From Tetmemena sp. SeJ-2015 (Eukaryota > Ciliophora > Spirotrichea > Sporadotrichida > Oxytrichidae): a stretch of 48,003 nucleotides of DNA. This document shows, in pieces, positions 30,696-42,720 of this stretch (its first letter is position 1; each line of letters opens with the position of its first letter). The notes under the pieces are model-generated. The model saw only the letters and a program-made list of their open reading frames with translations. It was not told the origin of the DNA and made no database searches. The position numbers and the translations under genes were made by a program. The DNA is taken from positions 1 to 48,003 of the forward strand of contig JAJKFJ010023884.1 of assembly GCA_027382625.1 (NCBI GenBank), read 5' to 3'.

Positions 30696-33600
30696 ATGCA
30701 GACAAACCAGCCTCAACTAAATTGCACTACGAGTTAGAGTTCTCTGAATCTATAGTCGTAGCATGAAGAACCCTTTCATAGAAATGAAAACTTATTCAAC
30801 AACAGCAGTGGCTTAAACTATTACAGACGCAACGAAGCCTAGAAATAGTTCAAGATTGGGAGTTCAAATGGATCTGCTTTCAAGCCTGTGATGACAGTCG
30901 GTAAGAATCGCACAGAACAAAATTATGAACAAGGATCAGAAAAGGCCTTCCAACAGGCAAAGTTTCAACCTTCAGTGTCTCAAATAAAGCCACAAGAGGA
31001 GGAAAAGCAGGCTGAAGTGGAGCTGCTAAACCACACCATTCCTTTGAAGGAAAATCATTTCAACTAAAAAAATATAGTAAGTCGATCTTTTGGCTTTTAT
31101 ATTTAATTAAATTTCAACATGCCATCTTGTGATGAAGCAAACAGTCGAGAGTAGTCAAGGATTATCGCTCTTGCTACAATAAACGCCTTGAAGAAGGCTC
31201 TTGATCAAGCTTAGGAGAATTATGTCAAGGCTATGGACTAAGGTCTTTCAAATTTAATCCCCTTTTTTAACTATAGTGTATAATCATGGCCTTGATATAG
31301 CTCTTAACTTGACCAGAGGGATGAAGCCTACTCCTTAGAACTTAAGTGAGATCGTTCAGCAACACCAGAACTAATCAACTGTCGAGTCTTCTGCTATAGA
31401 ATAAGCTCTTGGCAACTTGTCTCTTTTTTCATAAGCAACCCCTTAATCTCCTATTCGACAAGATGCTTAATCAAAATAAATAATTTTATCCATTTTAATT
31501 TAAATAAAACTTATTAAAGATATAAAAAGTGCAAAGTGATAGGTTTTATTTATCATTTCATTAGGAAAGTCCTAATTAAGATGTTATAAAATTAAATTCT
31601 GAACACCGAATGAGTATACAATTTAATTCGATATCATAGTATTTTATAAAATAGATCTAAGGTATAGATTAATCTTTTGATTTAAATAATTCTGTAAATT
31701 TGATAATGAAATTATAGAGTAAATGATCAATGAGTTTTAATTTTAAATTTGGATTTTTAATTATGAATATAAGATGAGAGTGAGATTGAGAGAAGCGCCT
31801 TTGATGATGGCGATGAGGATATGGATGTTAGTCAGACAAAGAGTCCCGCACTTTAGAGCAACTTTTAACCCAGTTTGACTAATCAAATCGCTAACTTCTA
31901 AAATTAAGTTAGATCTCTTTCTCTTTTAAAATTAAAATGCGCGCAACACCTCTGAGGTAATGAAAATCCTTGGAAAACCTGGGGAGGCTGAGGGCTTCAA
32001 AATCAGAGTTTCAAGTAACATTGATGAGAGCGGCAATTGCTAGATCGATGCTTCCAATCAGAATGGAGTCGTAAGTTATCGGAATCTGAATGTGGAAGCG
32101 GAGATTTTCATCAAAAATAACATCTACATGGGTGATTAACCTACTCCTAGCATTTCTGCGCCACACAGCAAGAGACAGTCCCTAGCAAAGGAGGAGAGAA
32201 AGAGTCAGCCTGCTACATAATCCATGCGTATAGAAGAAATCTTAGGGCCATAGTCTCCTGAGTAACAAAGCCAAAGAAGTTCAATGCCTGCTGATCGCTC
32301 TGGCGTCTACATTCCCTAAGATGTCTATGAGAAGATTATAAGTCAATGTGTTAAGTCATTTAAAGTTAAGTATGGAGATTCGCGATGAGTTGAAGTGTCC
32401 TATCTGCAAGAACATGTTCACTAGGCCTCAGTTCTTGTTCTGTGGTCACGCTTTTTGTAAGGACTGCCTCAACAGACAGATCGGCAGCTAAAAGATGGCG
32501 GGAAAGAACCCTCGCTGCTCTGAGTGAACTCATTTAAATTTTGTTACCGATTATAATGAGTGCAAGCTAGAGTTCACACACAGGCAGGAGAAGAAAGAGA
32601 TCAAGAAATTTGAAAAGTTACTTGACTTGTTCAAAGGCGTGCACTAGAATAGTTGCCTCTTGACTTAGATCCCTGATAGGTTCCCTCGCTTTGATCCTTT
32701 GGCTGCGAAGATGAAGCTTCTTGAGCAGAGAGCTAAGTCTAAGGATGCAAATCAGTTGAATCGAGTGAGTGAGGATGAGATGGAAATGAAGAACTCTTCA
32801 GCAAAGGCTTCTGAGAAAAAGAGAGCTAAGACCTTGCAAAAGATTGGATCATCAAGAGATGCATCTCATTTAAATAGAAGTATTTGAATGGGATAAATTA
32901 ATACATCAAGTACTAGTAGTGAGAGGATGATTAATGATGTATTAGATGAGTGTCGTATTTTCTAAATGAACTTGAGACTCTAGTAAGCAAATTAAAATGC
33001 TTTCGCAAACTCTAGGCTGCCAGGAAGATCCAGAGGAGATCGATATAAAGCAGGCTATAAATCAGCAACTACTTTCTTAAACGTAGCCTCTAACGATATT
33101 AGAATTAAGAATTTATAAGGAGTTATTACTACTGAGTACATAAATTAAAATCCATATGTATCTTGCAAAAGGATTATGCGGGTACTATTCTCAGTACGTG
33201 ACATGTTTCTTCATACTGTGTGTTACAGGAAAACATCAAAAGTGAAAGTGGGCCTTGGTCATGCTTTATCTCCCGTCCACTCTTACCTGAAATCTCTTTC
33301 ATCTGGTGGGCAATGACAAGATTAAATAAACTCATCAAGTATAGCCAAAAACCAAGGCATGCCTACTGGTCAGACTTACAGATAATAGGGTTTTAGGCAT
33401 CCCCTAAAAGTAATATGATTTTAAAAATAGACAATCGTCGAGTCCAAACTAGACTTACTGCCAGAGGCATCAGCTAGGATATTCATAGACTTTTAATAAT
33501 TTTAAAAGCAACCATTTTTAAAGTTTTGAACTGCTATCATTATTTATTTTGCGCACTCAACCAGAAAAGAAGGAGTGCTAATTTCTTGTGATTGAGCTCC

Positions 33601-34260
33601 AAAATGGGATCTGCCATTTTTTTGCACGTCTCTAAGTTCAAAAAATCTAAGTACCCCTATTTTGCTTATTCACAACACTTTCTGATATATCCTTCTCACC
33701 AGCAATAACAGTTTATGCTCTATATTTAGGTCCGAATTGCCTTTTCTGTTAACTTCCTTTTTTAATACTTCTAACAATACAAATAACTCTTTATATGTGC
33801 AAAATACATATTTAAAGATAGAAGTAACTCAAATGAGCTGACTGCAAGTGATGCAATTAAGTAAAGTAACCTGAAGAAGTAGGCTAAGACTACTCAAAGA
33901 AACAAAACCTAGAGACTAGAGGAGATCAAAGAGAGACCTGCTGTTGAGGAAGCCAGCAAGTAGACTTCAATTTAAATAATAAGTATAAATTTGGACTGAG
34001 GATAAATCCAAAGTAAAATAATTGATAGTTATTTTCTTGATTAATCTGTGGGTACAAGGATTAATAAGAAGAGAAGAAGAGGTTTGAATGGTGAACTTGA
34101 TCACATTTTTGAAGATGTCCTTGAAGAGAACAAGGCACCAATAACTTAAAATCAACAAACTTATTTCTTTTACTCTTCAAAATCTATTTTAGAATATGAA
34201 CGATTATAAATTTATATATTGCTCAAAATAAATTCAAAAAAAGGTTTGTATAGATATTGA
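30696..34260 (+). CDS. RING-finger protein, probable E3 ubiquitin ligase
   Basis: ATG at 30696 (MQTNQPQLNCTTSQ) opens a Gln/Asn/Ser-rich N-terminus. GT-AG introns follow it and the exon DEANSREQSRIIALATIN. A middle part (KILGKPGEAEGFKIRVSSN; YIPQDVYEKIISQCV) leads to a RING: CPIC, then FCGHAFCKDC, then PRCSEC. The eighth Cys appears only after the IES at 32521 is removed. A helix follows, then, after another IES, STSSERMINDVLDECRIF and a W-containing region PWSCFISRPLLPEISFIW. RING proteins recruit E2 enzymes (family knowledge). Downstream coding pieces to about 34160 include NKKRRRG, a possible nuclear signal. The 3' end at TGA 34258 and the junctions at 31495-31760 and 33500-33820 are uncertain. 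Confidence 0.82.
32353..32362 (+). other. Probable micro-IES, pointer AAGT (10 bp)
   Basis: Removal joins EKIISQCVKLS to MEIRDELKCPIC in one frame. The alternative is that ATG 32369-32371 starts a separate RING gene. Confidence 0.5.
32521..32556 (+). other. IES, pointer TGAGTG (36 bp)
   Basis: TGAGTG at 32521-32526 and 32557-32562. Unprocessed DNA shows an in-frame TGA where the eighth RING Cys belongs. Removal gives PRCSECKLEF, a complete C-x-x-C. Confidence 0.95.
32878..32907 (+). other. IES, pointer AAGTA (30 bp)
   Basis: AAGTA at 32878-32882 and 32908-32912. Removal deletes the TGA that seems to end the RING gene and joins SHLNRST to SSERMINDVLDE. Confidence 0.87.
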
Positions 34261-34529
34261 AAATGAAAAAATTATATCCTTAAATTAGAGATTCTTTCCA
34301 CTCTTTTTTTGTTATCAATTTTACAAATTTTCAAGTGTTCATAAATTTCGGGAATGGAAAAATAAGAACGTATGAATTCACTTATCTTTCGTTGTTCCAT
34401 TTTTAAATAAGTACAAAATTAAAGAAAATATTTATCAAAAATGAGGATTTAAAAATAAAGAAACATGTAAATATTTGAGAATAACTATCCCACAAGAGCA
34501 GAAGGCTAACAAGTTGAAAAAGAGAAACG

Positions 34530-36173
34530 ATGAGTAAAAAGCAGCACCAGCTCAAGAATTTGATATGTCCTCGGTACACAGAAGGATGTACCAGCAAGAG
34601 GTGAGAGCTATCTAGGCCAAGACTTACACATTCAGCGAAGATTTCCCCTTCATAGACCTCTATCTTTCCAGGATCCCTCTCAACCATTAGGTTACACTCA
34701 ACAACATTCACCAATTATTTCAAGTAGTCCTTACTTAATTAGGTGATGGTAAATGAGTTTGCTAAGAAGTCTGGCAAGCATTTCAGAGTCATCTAAAAGG
34801 AGGAGAAGTTTATGTAGGTGGGCAGATAGGAACCTCGCCAAGTGCAAGAGAGGAGTTAACTCCGCATTTAGATAAAAGAGAAGCGCAAGAGTGTGAAGTC
34901 TGCTAATCAAAAGTGGGATACTTATCATGAGAAAAGGAAGATGGGGATCATTTAAATTCCAAGCTCATGGGATCTAAGTAAGAATGAGATTTTCTTATTA
35001 ATTCAGAATTAGGAAACCTCTTCAGAATTTTAGTATTCTTGTTTTACTGTAAATGAATTTCTGTTTTGGTTGTTCAATCTCACAAAGTACTCCCTCTCAC
35101 CAGCAAAGTTTAATTTAGTTCCAATTCAAATACTATATTATGAAAGTGCTCCATGCCTTGATCAACAACGTAAGTACTTCTTCTTCATCATATAAACTTA
35201 AATGTGCTTCTAAATTTCTAAATTGGTCTATTAGGTTCCGATCGTGAGCTATGAGTGGATTGAGTAGCTCTTGAGCAGCGATAACATCACACTGAGAGAT
35301 CATTCATTTGAGTAGTACATGCGCAAAATGAACGACACCACTTCCTTGTTCAAGGGACTTCACTTTGAGATCTTGAGTGCCAACTTTATCTAGGAGGAGA
35401 GCCTTTAAATCAAGTCCTTCATACAAACTTGTGGAGGAGTCATGCTCAAGCAGTCAAATCAGCGCTACAAAGTACCCCCTTAAACTAACTTTGACGAAGA
35501 CCCCTTTGAAGAGAATAAGATAGAGCCCACTCTTCAAATCTAGAGGGTGGTTTCCTTGGGTAAAGGGCATAAAACCGCTGAGTATAATAAGATAAAGCGA
35601 TTAAATCATTAGCAATCTTATAGTGCTAATTTATTATTCTGATAAAGGAGAAACTTGAGTGCTTGGATGAGAGCAATGATTTCAATATGAGTGTGGAGAA
35701 GATGCCTGAGAAATTGGTTGTGGACTATCACTGGCTGCTGTTCAGCATCCTCTATGGAAAGCTAGTGGATCCCTTCTTGCCAGACCTTGTAATGAAGAGG
35801 TAGGAGCCCAAGAACAAAGGCTACAGACCAGCTGTGGTGAAGCACAATAAGGATAGGATGAAAACTGTGGCTCTTAGCAATCTAAACCTCTCCATTTCTA
35901 AGGACACACCCAACCCATTTGTGGAGTTTTACTTAAATTTTCACACTCATATTTTTTTGGCTATAATTTTTTTCGTTTTTATCTCAAGATCCAAGAATGA
36001 AAAGGTATCTAGAAAGTTAGGGAGTCATTCCAATTCCAGTTCAGCAGCCACCACTATTGAGCAATACTGATAATTCAAATTAAGAAGCAGATCAAGTGAA
36101 CCAGGATGAAGAGCATTTAAAATATAAATAGTTTGGTTTAGTGAAGTTTAAATTTAAAGAGCCCATGAGTTGA
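34530..36173 (+). CDS. Multi-BRCT-domain protein
   Basis: BRCT domains bind phosphopeptides or partners in DNA-damage and repair proteins (family knowledge). Visible: a charged N-terminal region (FAKKSGKHFRVIQKEEKF), a BRCT ending YYIMKVLHALINN, intron (GTAAGT...TTAG, about 35169-35234), VPIVSYEWIEQLLSS; a second beginning LFKGLHFEILSANF with FIQTCGG and ending LVVDYHWLLFSILYGKLVDP; then VIPIPVQQPPLLSNTDNS and a basic end KFKFKEPMS, TGA 36171-36173. A GT-AG intron or small IES sits near 34717-34742 and an IES near 35935-36000 (boundary not found). The start is uncertain: ATG 34530 or 34576. The antisense open frames here are shadows. Confidence 0.75.
35584..35591 (+). other. Micro-IES, pointer ATAA (8 bp)
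   Basis: Removal shifts frame so that GHKTAEYKAIKSLAILQ leads into the next segment. It works only together with the IES at 35622. Confidence 0.6.
35622..35657 (+). other. IES, pointer AGTGCT (36 bp)
   Basis: AGTGCT at 35622-35627 and 35658-35663. Removal joins SLAILQ to CLDESNDFNMSVEK and removes an in-frame TGA. Confidence 0.8.
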
Positions 36174-38000
36174 ACACCTGCTGCTACTTCGACTGCTTGA
36201 TATGTTAAAGTTATTAAAATTTATTTGGGAATTCCGCCTCTATTGCTGAATTTTTATCAGAATTAATTATTTTTAAATAGGATAAAAATATTTTTAAATA
36301 ATAAGTATTATTTTATCATTACTATGGTAAATGCTAAACTAAATTATAATTATTTTTGAACAAAGTAATTAAAACTCATATCTGATTTTTTCCTCAAAAA
36401 TTGAATTTGTTTATTTAATAGCCGAGGTATGTTTGATTAATTTTGAGAAAGGAAAATAGAAAATTTTGTTTATTTCTTATCTGTATTTATATTTTGAATT
36501 GCAGGTAATGAGAACAGCATTTTAAGGAAGAAAAAATATGAAAGATTATAATTTTTGAATCCATAAATGAATGATTAGTTATATTAAAAAGTTAAATTAT
36601 TTTTCTATTTTCATGATAAAAATCACCTCGTAGGTGGATAACTTATTTTAATTCTTAAAGAGAGCTCTGAATTTTAAAAATCTAGTCTTTATTTGTAATT
36701 TATGAGAGTTCTTAGAGGTTGATTAGATTGTCCTCCATTTATAATACTATAAAGGTTCACATCTTATTAAAGCTAAAGATTTAAATGACTAGTGAATTAT
36801 ATTATTAATTCAAATGGAAATAATGAATGGAGTATGAGAATCTGAATTTAGATTTATTTTGCATGATGTGATAGAGCAAGAAAAAAACTAAATACTATTC
36901 ATCAGTGAACGTTCTAAATATAAAGCATTTCTAAATTAAAAAATATGATGAAAGAAATCATCATATATACATAGAGCTTTGCAAAAGCTTAAAGATTAAA
37001 CTCATTTATTTTTCTTTATATAGCTTAGAAACAGATAAGAGTCAAAGCAATTATAATAACAGCCGTGGAGTTGCAACACTCTAAGAATTTTCAAAAAAAA
37101 TCTTCGAATTTAATTATATTCTCAACTTAATTAATGAAGCATCCATTTTAAAAATATATTTTTAATTTTAAATTTTTTTCTCTTGCTTTGTGAAAACTAT
37201 ATGCCTTTAGTGTGAGTATAGGATTTAAAATTTGGGTTATATATAATTAGATAGGCATTAGGTTTAAATTTTGTAGCGACACTAAATTTGGAGAATATGC
37301 CTGCCCATAATTAATAAATGAATAAGTATTGTTTATTTTATAATAGGAATAGTGAGTATAACAAAAACTAATGCACCTCTTTTCTCGATTTCATACCTCA
37401 TTACATTCCTAAAATTTTTCTCTCCCTCTATTTTTGGAATATTCATTTCTACTTGCAGAGATTAAGAATAATAAGCAAGAGTTGAGGCATATAAAAGGAG
37501 TTAAATTTCCCTGAAAAATCAAAATTATACTCAATCATAAGAAAAAAAGGAAGAGCGCGTTTGTGCAAATGAAAAAAGTGACTTTTAAATAAAACAGTGA
37601 ACCTTAAATAACTTAGCCACAAATAATTTAAATTAAATAATAAGCTAGTTCCTAATCTGATAATTATTGGCTTCACTTTAAAAAATAAATATAAATTTTA
37701 TGAATTCAAAATTTAAAGATAATAATTATTTATTTTCCTATCGTCCCTTATTAATTTTATAAATCTTTTATTTTAACACACTTTAATAAATTGAGTGCTC
37801 TCAGGCCAATAATAATTATAATTAGAGCTACTTTATAAGTACTCACCACCCGTGTCTCAATAATCTAATTTATAAACACTCTTTTCGAAGATTATTCAAT
37901 AAAACTAGCTCCAACTCATAACTCATAACTCGGGTCTATAAAATAACTAGATTTATAAAATAAGCAAAAATATTCAAAATAAAAGCAAAGAGAGAGTAAA
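36174..38000. other. Long AT-rich spacer
   Basis: About 1.8 kb without a supported gene. Short open frames on both strands lack motifs. It could be germline-limited intergenic DNA. Confidence 0.5.
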
Positions 38001-41000
38001 ATGACATTTTTATTGAAGGAAGAGCCTGATTATCTTATACACAAGAAAATATTTAAAAATATTTTAGATAATTATCTTAGGTAGTTGGGTATTAACTATA
38101 ATAACTTGGAATACAGGGCGTGTACAGTTTTCTTCGAGCGAGATGGCAAAATTTTAGACCTTAAGACATAAATATTTTCTTGCCAAAATGATGTACATCT
38201 ATCCTGCTTTGGAAGCTACATCATTCAATATAGGATATAAAATATTGGAGCTATTTAAATTAATTAACATTTTGTGATAGATTCTAATAATTTCTTTAAT
38301 CAATTAAATTTATCATACTAAGGGCTTACCAATAGATGGACATCGATACTGGAGCATAAGGCACTCAGAGGCAAAATTCATCTCGTAAGGTTGTCATATA
38401 AATAATTGTAAGTCTAATCAAATTATTTATATCATTCGATGGATTCATTTGTAAAAGCTTTTCGTAAAGGTATTTGCCCCAGTCTAAGATCCCTGCCAAA
38501 ATATATCCTAAGGGTAAATCAAATTTCAGCTTTTATCTATTTAGAAATAATTTAGCTTTTTGAGACTCCAGAAAGCAATTACTTCATTCAAATACTTAAA
38601 TTCAATGCAATTTTAAGTTTACTTGCTTACCATAAATTTGTAAAAATAATATTTTATTGAATTTGAATAACATAGTAGCTGATGAATAATAATTAAAATA
38701 TTTATTTATTTAAGATGAAATGGATCAAAACAGTGAACTTAAGATTGCAATAATGGAACACTCTTTTATCGTCTATCCAACTCTAGACTCTTATTTTTAT
38801 AATTTCACGGAAATGAAATACTTTCCTTTTAAATAATGATTGAGAAAATGAATTAATACAAGACTCAAAGTATCAAAGGATTAGGAATTTAGGGAGAGGG
38901 TCATAAGCCTTGGTTGATTTATACTTTTCAAATAATTTATCTTTCATATTTATACTATTCCCTCAACCCTTAGGCTAAAGAAAAATAAATTGCTGTCAAA
39001 TCTTATCTCTATTTCGTAATAAAAAATAATGGCAATGCAATTTCTATAAATTTAGATTTGCAATACTCCACCCATGAACTATTTAACTTTGACAAATTCC
39101 TTTGAATATTTAATTTAATGAGGAATTATTGGACAATAGGAATTAATTTAGTAAATTTTGAGTAATTTTATATTCAAATTACTTTTAAATTAATTTCCTC
39201 TTCTTGGAAAAGAAAGTCTTTAAATTTCAATAGCACTTCTCTTTGATAGAATTACAAAAATAAAATTTCTATTTTAATCTACAATAGTACATCAGATCTT
39301 TTAATTTTAGAAATTCTTTGCAATAGATTTATACAGAAGATCATGGCTGAAGTGAAAAATAATTTATTTTACTATAAACTTTATAAGTTCAAATACAGCA
39401 GGAGCTCAAAGGAGGCAAAGGTGTCCTGCAATTGAAAGAGTGCTATCTCACTCAAACTTTAAAAAAGCAATCGAGGTCACCTGTTGCTGCTGTGATCTCA
39501 TCTAGATCCAAAAGCCCAAATGAGTTCTCCAAAAGCGAAATCAATTTTAATGGAAAAACAAAATTAAAATATTATTTGATTTATGATTGATGATAAATAT
39601 TATATTAATAAGAAAATTGTTCACTAGTTGATCTTATAGTGTTTTTATAAATACCAATGTTTAAAAATTATTTATAATGGAGGGAGATCGAGTCTTCAGA
39701 TTGTGATGGAACTTTGTGAAGATGGAAACTTAATGAATTACATAAAAATAAGAAGAGGCTTAGGCAATCTAGACACTCGCGAAATAATGTTCCAACTGCT
39801 TTGTGGCCTGGACTTTATTCACAAGAGAGGATTTATACACAGAGATATTAAGCCCGACAATATTCTATAAAATGTGTAAACAATAATTATTTGATGAAGA
39901 TTCTAGTAAATCGGACTATTTAGGGTGTGGAAATTAAGATTTCAGATTTTGGAATTGCATGTTTGGCCGAGGACTACATCAGTTCTTCACATAAATGCGG
40001 GACTCCAGGCTACACTGCTCCTGAGGTATTGAGAGGTGAAAGAGCAACCTTTAAGTCAGACATATTCAGTGCTGGCGTGGTACTCTACAATTTATAATAA
40101 TTTTTCATATTCTATGCTCTATTTTAAGCTAGTATTCAATAAATTTAATTTGCTTACTGGATTACAGCTGTTTAAGGGAAAAGATTTCATGCTCGTGTTA
40201 AATCTAAACAAGAACAATTATCTTAAATTGAATTTATAAAAATCATACTCAAGTTTAATATTTTTTAATGCTACTTAAAAGAAATATCAAGAATTTAATT
40301 TATTTAAAATTATATTAATTTAAGAACTGTGATGTGAAGAAGGACATAGAATTTTAATTTTTATTTAATTAGCTCAAGCTTGTCTGCCATTAGAGAATTT
40401 AGAATTACTCTCAAAAATGTTAAGCAAGAATCCAGAAAAAAGGCCTACTGCATAAGAATGCCTCGAAGATGAGTTCATGAGCTGCTTTAGAGAAAGATGG
40501 AGTCTCATGAAGTCATAAAATGATAGATTCATTGCTTTTAATTATTTTTCATTACAAATCATAGTTTTTATCCTTATTTTTGACAAATTGCAAAGTATTA
40601 TCTTCAGCAAGTAAGAATATTAAATGCGTATAACGAGACTCATTACTTCTTCTAGACTAATTCAAGAATAAATTGCTAAAGCAAATGTCCTCCAGAAAGA
40701 GGAGCATCCAAGAGAGCAAATCCTGAAAGAAGCGTTGATGCAATTTATTTTCTATCTCCTTTTAGTTCTATTATAGTTAATATGGTTTTTATGATGTTCG
40801 AAAGTCGGAAAGACTGATAACTCAAAATTTAATGACTGGGAGGCTAAATGCTTCTTTGCTCTAAGCATCCAGCTCCCAAGTTAAGCCGTTCTAATCTACA
40901 ATCAGCAGCAACCAAGTAAAATTAATATTTCAAATCTTAAAATTATTTTTTCTAGGGCGAACAAATCTAATATAAGCAAAGGAAACACATAATAGATTAA

Positions 41001-42606
41001 AAGAGGAGTGAGAGCTAACATTTTCTTAAGCCATCTGCAAAAGGATATAGTGCAATTCAACTATAAAGAGAAGAAAATCACAACTATCTATTTAAATAAC
41101 ATTAAAACTTGATTTAAGTCTTTGCATGAATATTTAACATCTCTATCTAATTGAGGATCAGAAGTACAGATAGGTAGAATCTAAGTCTCCATTAAGTAAA
41201 AGTTAATAAAAAGCCAAAGGAGCTGGAAGTTTATCTCTAGAGAAATCAAGTTAATCTTATTCATTATGTGTTTAATCAATATCTTATCTTCAAAACTTAA
41301 TTACCGTGAAGAAAACATTAAGCCACTAAAATCTGATTATTATCTGCATAATTAATAACTTTTATTGATTATTCCATGCCTAGAAAGAGAGAGGCTCATA
41401 GAAAAAGCTAGAGGTCTATGCAGCTCCTTTAAATTACTGGACATTAAAATCACATTTAGAAGGAAGTAATCCTAATCTAGAAGTAAAGTAAGAAAGGGAA
41501 TCGATCTATTTAAGATAATGCTTATATTTTAAATCGAAGCCATTACTAAGGAAGGGAAATCTTTGATTTGAAAAGTAATGATTTAGAGAAAGTGGTTCAC
41601 CTTACTTTATTCATTAGAGCATTAAATTAGAAATATTTACTCCTGACTCAAGCTTAAAATAATTTATTCTTTGATTAAATTTTAAATATAAGTAGAGAAT
41701 CGAGAAAGAAGAAGCATCAAGCAAAGTCTTAAAGCATTTATCATTTTTTATTTTTGCAGATTGTCTACAGAAATTAAGGAAAATCGAAAAAGTAAATAGT
41801 CAAGTTTTACTAAGAATATTTAAAAAATTTTATTTAAGTATTTCGTAATCTGAAGTTTTCCAAGTAGTAGGGATGCAGAGTACTGAAAACACCCTGAAAT
41901 CTCAAACATTATTTCCACTTAAGAATTTTTATATGATAAAAAATGCGTTAGAATAATTTATTTTCATACTTTTATAAAGAAGGAGTCATAATCTATTTCA
42001 GCAGATAATGATTACCTTCAAAATATGAATGATGATAAAATGATACGTGTTGGCTCCACTAGAATTATTCCGTATTTAAAAACAAACATCAAAATGTACT
42101 TATTTATATAGAAAGAAGAAAATATTTCAGAAGAGTAAATTTTAGCAAAATGAGGTCGAGCTGGAAGAGAGTCTATCTATGAGCATAAGAATCCAAGAAA
42201 ACTGTCAAAGGGCAAGCCCAAAAAGTATAAAGAGTCAGAGTGATTAGGGAATTTAGACCATCCACGAGGAATAATTTTTTTAAAGCACAGTGATAATATT
42301 TATTAAAGGACACTTTCTTCAGATAATATTTTATTAGCATTAACATTTTTTATTTTCTCTATAGGTGAGGAGGGAATATACTCACTAGATATCGATTTAA
42401 GAGCAGATATTAAAAATGATTTTTTAATGAACGACAACAACAATAAGTCCAACTTAATTTCCATTCAAGAATAAGATCTTAACTGCTCTAAAAGCTCATA
42501 TTCAAAAATAGAAAAATAGATTATCGTTAGGAAAAATATCGTGGATGTTATTGATTCTAGTAAATTACTGTCCAATAAAAATAAAAGGAAACAAGTTAGC
42601 ATTTGA
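38001..42606 (+). CDS. PH-domain Ser/Thr protein kinase with long Ser-rich tail
   Basis: ATG 38001 gives [16 protein letters not shown] after IES removal. Segments [29 protein letters not shown] and [14 protein letters not shown] look like a pleckstrin-homology domain (lipid binding). The kinase follows: glycine-rich GLGIQGEG, AVKSY lysine, [77 protein letters not shown]. All catalytic residues are present. A 1.5-2 kb Ser/Gln/Lys-rich tail runs to VSI and TGA 42604-42606. Five IESs are well supported. Many smaller joints in the PH part (38220-38990) and tail are not resolved. The arrangement recalls AGC or ULK-like kinases, but the subfamily is uncertain. Order of motifs is colinear, not scrambled. 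Confidence 0.83.
38029..38070 (+). other. IES, pointer ATTATCTTA (42 bp)
   Basis: A 9-bp repeat at 38029-38037 and 38071-38079. Removal joins KEEPDYL to [12 protein letters not shown]. Confidence 0.9.
39873..39925 (+). other. IES, pointer TGTG (53 bp)
   Basis: TGTG at 39873 and 39926. Removal joins [12 protein letters not shown] to VEIKISDFG, the expected kinase spacing. Confidence 0.88.
40089..40146 (+). other. IES, pointer AATTT (58 bp)
   Basis: AATTT at 40089-40093 and 40147-40151. Removal joins SAGVVLYN to [14 protein letters not shown] second AATTT at 40142 gives an alternative right edge. Confidence 0.85.
40210..40321 (+). other. IES, pointer AAGAAC (112 bp)
   Basis: AAGAAC at 40210-40215 and 40322-40327. 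Removal joins LVLNLNKN to CDVKKDIEF. Confidence 0.9.
40353..40363 (+). other. Micro-IES, pointer TTTAATT (11 bp)
   Basis: Two 7-bp copies 4 bp apart. Removal gives [20 protein letters not shown] in frame with the downstream [14 protein letters not shown]. Confidence 0.75.
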
Positions 42607-42720
42607 GATAAAATTCTCTAATTTAATTACATAAAGAGGTGTGTTATATACTTATTATTTTTTACTTAAATAAATGAAGCTATCTTGCTCTAAAATATAT
42701 ATTTTTTGCTCTTTATAAAC

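Noticed and set aside
34403..34928. Two minus-strand open frames
   Set aside because: They lie opposite the charged N-terminal region of the BRCT gene, whose frame continues into BRCT motifs.
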